Made by a program: the position numbers and the translations under genes
The notes under the pieces: model-generated
The model's input: only the letters and a program-made list of their open reading frames with translations
Database searches by the model: none
Told to the model about the DNA's origin: nothing
NCBI GenBank assembly: GCA_019918135.1
Contig: WBZZ01003799.1
Location: 586,501 to 650,500 of the forward strand
Origin: Paulinella micropora
Taxonomy: Eukaryota; Cercozoa; Imbricatea; Euglyphida; Paulinellidae
Direction of reading: 5' to 3'
DNA length: 64,000 nucleotides
Shown here: positions 39,382 to 48,445 of the stretch, piece by piece
Layout of the letters: the number at the start of each line of letters is the position of its first letter
Position numbering within the stretch: the stretch's first letter is position 1

Positions 39382-42300
39382 ATGTCTCGTCACCTGGAGC
39401 TGGTCTACGAGGACGATGACAGCAGGCAGACGGCGTTGCAGCAACTCAAACATCTCAAATTCTTCGGCAGAGGGGTCAATGTGGCCCTTGGGCGCAGGTT
39501 CAGGGACAAGGAACGTGTCCGAAGGCTTATTCGCATCCATCTGCGTGGGGAAGCGGCGGTCCGGAAGGAGGAAGCTGCGACGGGATATCGCGTCTTGCCT
39601 CTGCATGAAGAATGTGTCGATGATGTGCAGGTGGTGTCTTCGGAATTGGCTGCCGATGCACCTAAGTGTGTGTCTGAGTGTGCTGATGTGCATGTGATGC
39701 CCCTGCATTCGGCGGCCAGTGCAGTGGGGGACCAACCTGCGCAAGCACCTGCAGAGGGGGGCAGCACGAGGGCGGAAGCCAAGCGCGGCCGTCGGGTCCG
39801 GAAACGAGCCAAGAAGCACCGCTCCAAGCAGTTCGATACCGGCTTCAAGCTACTCGTCGCGAGTCACAACTGGCAGGGTAAAACGGGATACGACAACGTA
39901 GGCACGGCGGAATGGGCATCATTCTACAAGCACGAGGGCTGGCTAGTCATCGGGGCTCAGGAGCACCGCATGGGCAAGAAGCAACTTTCCAAATGCAGCC
40001 TGGATGGATTCCGGATTTTTGGAAAACCTGCGGAGGTCAGCGAGAAAAATCGCTGCAAGGGTGGGGTTCTATTCGCGGTGGCTAACTTCCTTGGTCCGTA
40101 TTGCAACCTGGTGTCAGCCCCCGTCGACCACCGGCAGCAAGTGTGGCTGCGTATCGCCTCGGGTGTTACCGGCGCTCAGGATATCTATGTGGGCAACGGC
40201 TACTTTCCCCAGGAAACGCAGGAAGAAGAGTCGTCAGAGGCGTATGCGGCCTGGCAGGCAGCTATAGCTTTTTTTGGAGCCAAAGGTCTTGTGGTCACGG
40301 TGGCGGATGCAAACGCGAAGCTCGGGCCGGCATGCAGCCGAAAAGAGGAGGGCATCGTCGGTCAGCACGGGGAGGTCGATGATAAGGGGGCACCGGTACG
40401 TTCGGAGAACGGCAAGAGACTCGCGGCTGTCCTCGTCGCTACGGGCCTGCGAAATCTGAGCGGCTTCTCGTGCCCAGTGGAAGGGTCCTACTGGTGGTCC
40501 CGGCGTGAGCAGCGCGGCATGGGCACAGGCAAGCACCTCCTCGATTACATCTGCGCGTCGCCTGGCTTGGCATCTGGAGCAAAGTTCGGAGTATGCGAAG
40601 ATGATCTTGATACGGACCACAAGGCAGTATGGGCCGAACTGACGTGGAGCGGCCAGCGCCGGCCAAAGCGGGCTGCGAAACCTTACAGGTCCTTTCGTGT
40701 TGATAAGCTTATTGGTGCTGGTGTCTCGGGTAATGATCACGCTGCGAAGCAAGCGCTGGATGATCTACGCGACAAGTTCGATGACGTATTCCAGCATTGC
40801 CTACAGAAGCTTGGAGTGCATCAGCTGCCTGAGCTTGACCTATCGGGTGGTGCCGACAGCCAACGGGTGGTAGATGACGTCACCGAGCGAGTGGCGCAGT
40901 CCTTCCGAATGGCGGCGCACCGGGTCCTTGGCTCCAGATGTATACGACCCCGTTTCACCAACAATTGGTTCGACGGGGAGCTAAAGGAGCTCATTCAGCA
41001 GCGCCGGGAGGCCTACGCAGCATACAGGAGGGATGAATCGAATGCGGAAGCCCGTCTGAATTGGCTACGGCTCCGCAAGCAAATTCGGAAGGCAACTCGG
41101 GCCAAGAAGTCCGCCTCCTTCAAGCAAGTGCAGGAAGAAGCGGTCAAATGTCAACGCGAGCAATCCTCAAAGCGCTTTTGGCTACTCGCAAAGCGGCTTG
41201 GCGGGGCACGCAGAACGAAGGTCTCCGCGCCGGTGCAAAGGGAGGATGGCTCACTGGCGTGTACGCTGCCGGAAAAGGTCGCTCGGTGGGAGGAATTTCG
41301 GAAAAATTCGGTGAAGCCACGGGAAAATCCGGCAAGTGCGGCTGTTGTGGTGGCGTGCTGTGCAGGCTCGCTGGAGTGGGAGGAAGCCGAAGCTAAGCGG
41401 CAGTTCCACTGGAACGATCGCTTCAGAGATGAGGTGGCCCGGGCTATGAAGGAGCACGAAGTAGGTGAAGACACTTGCGAAGAGCTGGACAAGCCGTTCA
41501 CGCAAGAGGAGGTCCTTGCAAGGCAACGTGCCCTGAATAACCACAAAGCTTGTGGCGAGGACAAAGTGAAGAACGAGATGCTCAAGTATGGCGGCGCCTA
41601 CATCAATGGCTACTTAACGCAGTACTTCAACTGGATTCGAGAAGCCGAGAGGACTCCAAAAGCTTGGGGCAAGGGAATCATCGTCAATATCCCCAAGGGT
41701 GGGGATCCTACGGATCCTGACAACTGGAGGGATATCTCGATTATTAGTTGCCTTGGTAAGCTGTATCTGTCCTTATTAGCTACTCGTCTAACGCTCTTCG
41801 TGGATGGCCCGGATAAGCTACGTCCAGAGCAGGGAGGCTTCCGCCCGGGGCGTCGCACTACGGACCAGGTCTTTAACCTTTGGCAGAGGTTGAAGGGGCG
41901 TCAGCAGCAGAAGCGGGAGTCGTATGTCCTGTTCGTCGATCTACGCAAGGCTTTCCCGTCTGTTTGGAGAGATGGCCTATTTGAGAGGCTCTGGAAGCTG
42001 GGTGTAAGGGGCAAGTTCTGGCGCACGCTACGCAGGTGCTACGAGCAGACTTCATCGCAAGTGCTAGTCGATGGAGTACTCAGCCCCGAAGTACTGGAGG
42101 GTGTAGGCGTCCAACAGGGGTCCCCTCTCTCTCCCACACTCTTCAACGTCTTTATGGATGAGCTGTGTGATCGGAGGCTGGCGAGTGCCCTCAAGATCAC
42201 GGATGTGAAGCGGCTGAACGACATCAAGGCACTTCTATACGCGGACGACGTGGCCCTCATCGCTCACAGTCGCACCGAGCTCCAGAAGATGGTCAATGTT

Positions 42301-44019
42301 GTGGCCAAGTTCGCGGAAGATTACCGGCTGGAAGTCAACTTGAAGCCCGGCAAGACGGAAATCATGCCCATTTACACGTCGAGCAAGGCGAAACGACCAA
42401 GTATCAGGGAGCGAGGTGAGCCCGTGGTGTGGTTTCGCGGCCAGAAGCTTTGTGTCACCAGTCAGTACAAGTACCTGGGAGTGGTTATCACCGACGACCT
42501 GAAGTGGAAGCAGCAGGCCCTGCGGGCTACGCGTGTCACTGAAGTCGCCACCGCAGGTTGGTACTCGTTGTGGTGTGCAGGTGAGATACAAGCTAGGTAT
42601 CGTCTCATGTGCTGGAATCAACTTGTGGGGGCCAAGCTGAAGTATGCCTTCGATGTCTGGCGTGCCCCCGTATCGCAGCTCACCAAGCTGGAGGCAGCAA
42701 TGCTGCGCCCCATGAGGATGATTCTCGGCATCAGCCCTAAGACAAGCAAGTGGATTACACTCTTTCTGGCGCGCTCTTTCAGTGCGGAGCGTTTGCGGCG
42801 GGCGGCGCAACTGAAGTTCTATGGACGGCTGCGTGTTCTACCGGAGAAGCGATTTCCTGTCATCGCATCTCAAGTCAAATCCGACTGGACTGCGGAGGCC
42901 GAAGGCGCTATCAGGGACTCAATGGATCTACAACAAGCGCTTCAGGAGCTCCTAAATAGCTCAGAGAAGGACCTCGAGGGTTGGAGTTCGACTGTGGACA
43001 AGTGGGCCCTTCAGCAGGACGTCAAGATGGTGCAGCAACTGATGTGGGACAAGCGAGAGGCAGGCAGCGATCTTACTGATGGCCTGCGAGTCATCCTAAG
43101 ACAAGTCTTTGGAACTAAGGAGTTCCCAAGACGGGTAGCCCTTGATGATGCGCATTATAATCTGCTTCGGAGAAGGTTGCTCAGCTGCAACAACCGCCTT
43201 CGGTTGTACCGCAGCAAGTTGGTCAGTGGCATGTCCCCTCGCTGCTTCTGTTGTCATGATGATGTCAATGAGTCCCTTGCGCACTTCTTATGGGATTGCC
43301 CCATGCATGAGGGGAGACGTAAGCAGCTGTTGCTGAGTATGCAGAGGCTCGGTGGCATGGCTGTGGGGGCTGCTGAGGGGGATGGAGGGAGTGAGGAGGG
43401 CGGTGAGGTCGTAGGCGGTGAGGTTGTGGTGGAGGATGTGTTGCTTGGGCGGGAGCGGGAGGGCTCTGTGCGGCAGGGTTGGGATGATATGTCGCCTGTG
43501 GATCAATCACGATTGTTTTGTAAGCTTTTTCAGGGGAAGTCGCGCTTCCGCAGTAACTTTAGGCTTGCTGCGTTGTTAGGGGTTACAGCGTTGCGTCCCC
43601 CTCCAAAGTTGGATGTGTTGTTTGGATCATATGTGTCTGAGTGTTGGTCTGCTAGGGAGGGTAAAAGGGAGGAGCTTGGGGTGGATGAGGGCGAGGAGGT
43701 GATTGACCTCACTGAGGTTCCATCAGCTTCTGTCCCACCCTCTCCCCCAAGTGACGTTGATGTTGCGCGGCGCGGCCGTCCGCGCAGAGTGGACGTCCTG
43801 GCTAGAGAGAGGGGTTCGGGAGCGCAGCGTAGTGTCTCCGAGTTCTTCTCTTCAGCTAACACCCTCGCATCTAGCTCTTCATGCACTTCACAGCCCCCAT
43901 CTGCCCCTGCTGTTGCTGTTGCTGCTATGTCTGTTTGGTGTTCTGACAATGCGTTGGGATCGGCTGACCCCGGTGACCCAATGGAGGCACATGTCCAGGA
44001 TCTGGATCTGATGCTATAG
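39382..44019 (+). CDS. LINE ORF: APE-type endonuclease and reverse transcriptase
   Basis: 1,545 residues, intact. Residues 1-60 look like the second half of an RRM-type ORF1 domain. Residues about 156-425 are an apurinic-type endonuclease (ASHNWQGKTG, VTVADANAKLG, LDYICAS, DLDTDHKAVWAEL), which nicks target DNA. Residues about 765-1050 are the reverse transcriptase (IPKGGDPTDPDNWRDISII, GGFRPGRRTTDQV, FVDLRKAFPSVW, QQGSPLSPTLFNVFMDEL, LLYADDVALIAHS with catalytic YADD at about 951). At about 1286 there is a CCHC finger (CFCCHDDVNESLAHFLWDC). The C-terminus is acidic and Ser-rich. There is no RNase H. The arrangement fits the APE-bearing L1/Tx1-like group of LINEs; the exact clade needs a tree. 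The intact frame suggests recent or current activity. Confidence 0.9.
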   Translation: MSRHLELVYEDDDSRQTALQQLKHLKFFGRGVNVALGRRFRDKERVRRLIRIHLRGEAAVRKEEAATGYRVLPLHEECVDDVQVVSSELAADAPKCVSECADVHVMPLHSAASAVGDQPAQAPAEGGSTRAEAKRGRRVRKRAKKHRSKQFDTGFKLLVASHNWQGKTGYDNVGTAEWASFYKHEGWLVIGAQEHRMGKKQLSKCSLDGFRIFGKPAEVSEKNRCKGGVLFAVANFLGPYCNLVSAPVDHRQQVWLRIASGVTGAQDIYVGNGYFPQETQEEESSEAYAAWQAAIAFFGAKGLVVTVADANAKLGPACSRKEEGIVGQHGEVDDKGAPVRSENGKRLAAVLVATGLRNLSGFSCPVEGSYWWSRREQRGMGTGKHLLDYICASPGLASGAKFGVCEDDLDTDHKAVWAELTWSGQRRPKRAAKPYRSFRVDKLIGAGVSGNDHAAKQALDDLRDKFDDVFQHCLQKLGVHQLPELDLSGGADSQRVVDDVTERVAQSFRMAAHRVLGSRCIRPRFTNNWFDGELKELIQQRREAYAAYRRDESNAEARLNWLRLRKQIRKATRAKKSASFKQVQEEAVKCQREQSSKRFWLLAKRLGGARRTKVSAPVQREDGSLACTLPEKVARWEEFRKNSVKPRENPASAAVVVACCAGSLEWEEAEAKRQFHWNDRFRDEVARAMKEHEVGEDTCEELDKPFTQEEVLARQRALNNHKACGEDKVKNEMLKYGGAYINGYLTQYFNWIREAERTPKAWGKGIIVNIPKGGDPTDPDNWRDISIISCLGKLYLSLLATRLTLFVDGPDKLRPEQGGFRPGRRTTDQVFNLWQRLKGRQQQKRESYVLFVDLRKAFPSVWRDGLFERLWKLGVRGKFWRTLRRCYEQTSSQVLVDGVLSPEVLEGVGVQQGSPLSPTLFNVFMDELCDRRLASALKITDVKRLNDIKALLYADDVALIAHSRTELQKMVNVVAKFAEDYRLEVNLKPGKTEIMPIYTSSKAKRPSIRERGEPVVWFRGQKLCVTSQYKYLGVVITDDLKWKQQALRATRVTEVATAGWYSLWCAGEIQARYRLMCWNQLVGAKLKYAFDVWRAPVSQLTKLEAAMLRPMRMILGISPKTSKWITLFLARSFSAERLRRAAQLKFYGRLRVLPEKRFPVIASQVKSDWTAEAEGAIRDSMDLQQALQELLNSSEKDLEGWSSTVDKWALQQDVKMVQQLMWDKREAGSDLTDGLRVILRQVFGTKEFPRRVALDDAHYNLLRRRLLSCNNRLRLYRSKLVSGMSPRCFCCHDDVNESLAHFLWDCPMHEGRRKQLLLSMQRLGGMAVGAAEGDGGSEEGGEVVGGEVVVEDVLLGREREGSVRQGWDDMSPVDQSRLFCKLFQGKSRFRSNFRLAALLGVTALRPPPKLDVLFGSYVSECWSAREGKREELGVDEGEEVIDLTEVPSASVPPSPPSDVDVARRGRPRRVDVLARERGSGAQRSVSEFFSSANTLASSSSCTSQPPSAPAVAVAAMSVWCSDNALGSADPGDPMEAHVQDLDLML

Positions 44020-44031
44020 TCTGAGGAAGCC

Positions 44032-44103
<72 letters not shown>

Positions 44104-44340
44104 GGAGGGGTGCCCAGTATGGCACCCTACGGGAAGAGGAGGTGGTTGGGCCTCTTCCCACTGGTTTTGAGGCTATGTCGTTGTGTTGGCTCCGAGGCTA
44201 TGTTGTTGTGTTGGTTCCGAGGCTATGTTGTTGTGTTGGTTCCGAGGCTCTGTTGTTGTGTGAGTTCCGAGGCTATGTCGATGTGGGTTCCGAGGCTATG
44301 CTGTTGTGTTGGTTCCGAGGCCATGTCGTTGTGTTTTTTA
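44104..44340 (+). repeat. LINE-like 5' leader fragment plus seven-unit minisatellite
   Basis: 44104-44160 closely matches 37927-37983 (the leader of the LINE). From 44164 a unit of about 25 bp (GGCTATGTTGTTGTGTTGGT plus TCCGA) is repeated seven times with variation; this is the reverse complement of the minisatellite at 35488-35560. A 5' fragment without the rest is unusual, because LINE copies are normally truncated from the 5' side. Confidence 0.75.
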
Positions 44341-44362
44341 TTATTATTATTATTACTATTAC

Positions 44363-44461
<99 letters not shown>

Positions 44462-44462
44462 T
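44340..44462. repeat. (ATT)n microsatellite
   Basis: About 40 units, with two ACT interruptions near its start. It is followed by about 170 bp of unassigned sequence (44463-44635) and another (ATT)n at 44636-44705. Confidence 0.95.
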
Positions 44463-44636
44463 AGGGAGTACATAATCCATTGGTCCTTTTCAATGGGCTG
44501 ATTGGTATAAAGCTCCTAGAGTAATGTTCTATGCCGTCACTTCCTTTATTCCACCGATTGGTGTGGAGACTTTCCTTATGGAATGGAGGACTGGATGCAC
44601 ATGGCCTTTTGGCTCAGCAATTGGCAGGAGATACAC

Positions 44637-44706
<70 letters not shown>

Positions 44707-44707
44707 T

Positions 44708-45105
<398 letters not shown>

Positions 45106-45126
45106 CCCAATGGCCTCAAGGCGTTA

Positions 45127-45509
45127 AACTGTGACGCCAACTCATAACCCTTTGGTGATAGATGCTGGGGAGGAGGGTCGTTGCTCGCGTAAAAGATCTT
45201 AAACTCCGCATATGCTGGTTGATAGCCCAGGACCCAGAAGACACCAGATTGTTATGGGTGGGGTTTCGAGGCAGCTCTAGCAACCGCGCTTGGTGTATGC
45301 ACTTGCACATTCGGTGACGTCTTGCAAGAGGTTGCTGGGACTGCGGAATAACCTCGACTTAGTGCAGTCTTGCCCTCAGGAGCTCCATCGGTGGCCCCGA
45401 CCATCAGGCGAGAGACTGACACGGGGGGTTGGAGGACCTCGAACAAGGGTATTGGAGGCTTATGTCCGTTGAGGATATGCCATTAGCTGCATCAGTACGC
45501 CTCAGATAT

Positions 45510-45513
<4 letters not shown>
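45127..45513 (+). repeat. 387-bp dispersed repeat, copy 2
   Basis: Near-identical to 37501-37887. As on the left side of the LINE, it follows a SINE end and an (ATT)n tract, so the block SINE end-(ATT)n-repeat-(ATT)n is present on both sides. Confidence 0.8.
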
Positions 45514-45554
<41 letters not shown>

Positions 45555-45556
45555 TT

Positions 45557-45821
45557 GGACACCGTGATAGCCCAGTGGTCAAGTTCTACCATCTGGGCCC
45601 TGTCGCCAGTTCGATTCCCGTCGGTGCCACCAGTATTTTCATTGAACATACCGGTCTATTTCTGGACCAGTATTTTCATCGAACATACCGGCCCGTCTGG
45701 AAGTGTTGGAACTGCCCTTGCGGGGGTGTCATTAGAGCTTATCATCAATTCTTCGTACTCTCCTCACGGGTGAGACGATGGAGGCGCATGTGCAGAAATG
45801 CATCAGCCATTGACAGAGAAG

Positions 45822-45823
<2 letters not shown>
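45557..45823 (+). mobile_element. tRNA-derived SINE, second plus copy
   Basis: Complete head and body, inserted at the (ATT)n that follows the 387-bp repeat; its own (ATT)n tail is 45822-45860. Confidence 0.85.
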
Positions 45824-45859
<36 letters not shown>

Positions 45860-45860
<1 letters not shown>

Positions 45861-45873
45861 TTTTATAGTAATA

Positions 45874-45927
<54 letters not shown>

Positions 45928-45990
45928 ATAGTATAGTATTAGTAGTAGTAGTACTAGTGGTAGTAGTACTCGTGGTGGTGGTGGTAGTAA

Positions 45991-46055
<65 letters not shown>

Positions 46056-46142
46056 ACAGAAAAAGAGGATCACGACGACGACGACGACGAAGAAGAAGAA
46101 TAATAAGAAGAATAAGAATAAGAATAAGAATAAGAATAAAAA

Positions 46143-46173
<31 letters not shown>

Positions 46174-46262
46174 AAGAAGAAGAAGAAGAAAAGAAAGAAG
46201 AAGAAGAAGAAAAAGAAGAAAAAGAATAATAAGAAGAGAAGGAGAAAGAAGATGAGAAGAGG
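45860..46262. repeat. GTA, GAC and GAA/AATAAG compound microsatellite
   Basis: It runs from (AGT)n through (ACG)n to AATAAG and (GAA)n blocks. Frames across it are poly-Val, Leu or Ser and are artefacts. Confidence 0.95.
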
Positions 46263-47028
46263 AGAACGATAGACCTGCAGCTGGCTCTCTATTCATATTC
46301 GCTTGTCGCTGGATACACTCGTCCACGAGCAACTGTGCATTATTCACTCGTGCCTGCGCAAAGTCCACTCCTGTCCGCGCAGAATCCACGCCTGCCTGCG
46401 CAGAATCCACGCCTGCCTGCGCAGAATCCACGCCTGCCTGCGCAGAATATGCTCCTTTGACTGCCATGTCAAACATCTGCTGCGCCGGTTTAATCAAATC
46501 TTTTGTCCCGGTCGCCTCGGCCTTCTCGAGCTCTTTCTTGGCCTTCTCGACCTTGGCCTCGGCCTTCTCGAGCTCTTTCTTGGCCTCCTTGACCTTGGCC
46601 TCGGCCTCCTTTAGCTCTTTTTTTGCCTCCTTAAGCTCTTTCTTTACCTTCTTGCAATTTGCATCGGCACCCTTGAGCTCTTTCTGAAACGCCTCGCGCT
46701 CGGGTAGGCGCTTTTCGGTCGCACCCACAACTACGGGGTCTGGCTTGGGATCTGGTCCACCCCCAAACTGGCAAACTGCAGATGGAGCGGCAAGCCGGGA
46801 GACACACTGAAAGAGCTCCCCTGCACGTCCTTTCTTTTTGTGCATAGCTAGACAAAATGTGTATGGCTGGCTGTCTGTGCGTGTGCGTGTTGGTTGCATT
46901 TGTGGCAGGCGTTGTCGGGGTCTTGCTGGTGAGCGCTTTCGGCTGGGTGGTGTCGCAGCACTTTGCACAGGCGCCGGACAAAGGTCAGCCGAACGAAGAG
47001 TCATGCCGATCCACGTTTTCTTAAGCAT
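46262..47028 (-). CDS. Coiled-coil protein with heptad-like and SAQAGVD repeats
   Basis: The minus frame from ATG 47028 gives an Arg/Pro-rich N-terminus, then LPEREAFQKELKG and a long Lys/Glu coiled coil made of EAKKELKEAEAKVK-type units. Next come four near-identical seven-residue units (SAQAGVD), encoded by a 21-bp tandem repeat at about 46373-46445, and a tail NNAQLLVDECIQRQANMNRE. Downstream the frame runs into the microsatellite, so the natural stop is unclear. A later start at MHKKKGRAG (about 46844) is also possible. No family is recognised; coiled coils of this type occur in structural proteins and in some CRN-type effectors. A small opposite-strand frame overlaps the N-terminus. Confidence 0.45.
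46857..47024 (+). CDS. Possible 55-residue membrane peptide, antisense to the coiled-coil gene
   Basis: ATG 46857 to TAA 47022-47024. The first 35 residues are strongly hydrophobic (MCMAGCLCVCVLVAFVAGVV), and the rest is polar (FAQAPDKGQPNEESC). The A at -3 (ACAAAATG) is a fair start context. It overlaps the N-terminal part of the minus-strand coiled-coil frame, so probably only one of the two is real. Confidence 0.25.
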   Translation: MCMAGCLCVCVLVAFVAGVVGVLLVSAFGWVVSQHFAQAPDKGQPNEESCRSTFS

Positions 47029-47384
47029 GTCCCTGTCCTACTTGTTCCTAAGTATTCTGCCCTGCCTCGCTGGCATACCTATGGCAACTCGCAGCAGGTT
47101 AAAGGCTGGGCGGGGCCAGGTTGGATGTCCTTTTTCCAGTGCCACGAAATCACAGTCAGTCATGGCTCTCCAGAAACGCCGTCCTGCCCTTATGAGCTTG
47201 TGACCGACAGCGTCCTGCCCTTATGCGCTTGTGACCGACAGTGCCTGCACTTGGAAGCAGTGCCACAGAGAGAGAGAGAGAGGAGAGAGAGAGAAGAGAG
47301 AGAGAAAGGAGAGAGAGAGAAGAGAGAGAGAAAGGAGAGAGAGAGAGAGAGAAGAGAGGAGAGGAGAGGAGAGGAGAGAGTAGT
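47029..47384. repeat. Unassigned 230 bp, then (GA)n tract
   Basis: 47029-47260 has two copies of a CGTCCTGCCCTTATG...TTGTGACCGACAG unit near 47180 and 47210. 47264-47380 is GAGA-rich and borders PLV 2. Confidence 0.7.
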
Positions 47385-47391
47385 ATAATAT

Positions 47392-47441
47392 GAAATTCAT
47401 AAGGGTCGTTTTTCGTACCTCAAAACGACCTCATAAATTTC
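47392..47441. repeat. Near-perfect hairpin at the left edge of PLV 2
   Basis: GAAATTCATAAGGGTCGTTTT (arm 1, 47392-47412) pairs with AAAACGACCTCATAAATTTC (arm 2, 47422-47441) around TCGTACCTC. It lies at the switch from the (GA)n tract to AT-rich viral DNA and may be an element end. Confidence 0.7.
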
Positions 47442-47579
47442 ATTTGTTCTCTCCTATTAATTTCCCGTAAAATAAATACAAAAAAACAAAAACAGCCAAA
47501 TAGCCTTCTATATCACACTACGAGAAAACATGTATATATCATAAAAGAAAATTTTTCGTTTTATATAGATAAATACTAG

Positions 47580-48313
47580 CAAACAATAGAGAGCGGAATA
47601 TGTGAAGGAAAGAAGAAAGATAAATGTATATGCGGAAAGGTAATAGGGATATATGGAAAATATCAACACGAAAAATCAGATTTTCATAGAGACTACTTCG
47701 CAGAGAAAGAAGATGTTATGATAGGAGGACATAAAGTTATTCGTACAACTCGTAGAAACGACGACATAGAAAGATATTTTAAAAATAAAAGTAAAACAAT
47801 TTAAAGAAATAAATATTATTACTTATATAATATGTCTTCTATGATGATGCAAGCGGACAAGGAAATGAAAGAACTATACAACTTACATTTTCCAGAAGCA
47901 TTAGCAGACGATAGAAATATTAAGAATTACACAAAAAGAGAAGTGCTTCAACGATATAGTAAAGCTTTTAAGTTTTGGAATAAACAGAGAAACATAGCAT
48001 TACTAGCAGATCCTACCATGTTGAATATACATAAATGGTGAATTTGTGAAGAAGCAATCGCACAACTTAAATTAAGTGTTATTATATTATTGAACAATAA
48101 TAAAATGTAAAACAATTTCAAGAAATAAATATTATTACTTATAATATAGATATGAGAAGACACAAGAAATATCTCACACTAGCGGACAAACGGAATGCTA
48201 ACAATGAAAAAGCGACTGCTTATTATCACAAGCACCGCGATGAAGTAAACATAAGAAGAAAGGACAAATTGAAAGAACGAAACAGGAAACTTAAAGAATT
48301 TTTTTTTAAATGA
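47580..48313 (+). mobile_element. PLV 2 small genes upstream of the polymerase
   Basis: Three short frames are present. 47580-47804 has a Cys/His finger (KDKCICGKVIGIYGKYQHEK, then SDFHRDYF), similar to the finger of the 22756-23262 protein; it has no good start codon and is probably a remnant. 47832-48041 (69 residues, ATG start) has MQADKEMKELYNLHFPEALA with Trp/Tyr-rich helices and no known family. 48152-48313 (53 residues) is very basic (MRRHKKYLTLADKRNANNEK, then IRRKDKLKERNRKLKE). A near-identical leader (ACAATTTAAAGAAATAAATATTATTACTTAT) precedes the last two, which suggests a shared promoter module. Confidence 0.4.
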
Positions 48314-48445
48314 AGAAAATACTTTTTTCCATACATGTAAAACAATTTCCATTTAAAAATAAGATTTTATTTGTATATATAATATCGGTAAAACAATTTA
48401 ATTTATTTTATTATTTTTATATCCACACTAATATAAAAGTAAAAT

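Larger units (their letters stand above)
37926..44103 (+). mobile_element. Near full-length non-LTR retrotransposon (LINE) with (ATT)n tail
   Basis: The 5' leader starts near GGAGGGGTGCACAAGATGCA, followed by an untranslated region with long hairpins, an ORF1-like frame (38914-39369), the long endonuclease/reverse transcriptase ORF (39382-44019), a 3' end of only about 10 nt, and (TAT)n at 44031-44103. The leader's first 55 bp recur at 44104, supporting this as the true 5' end. The long ORF is uninterrupted, so the copy is young. No RNase H domain is seen. Confidence 0.75.

Noticed and set aside
39310-43949. Many antisense and alternate-frame ORFs over the LINE
   Set aside because: GC-rich shadows of the 1,545-residue ORF, without motifs.
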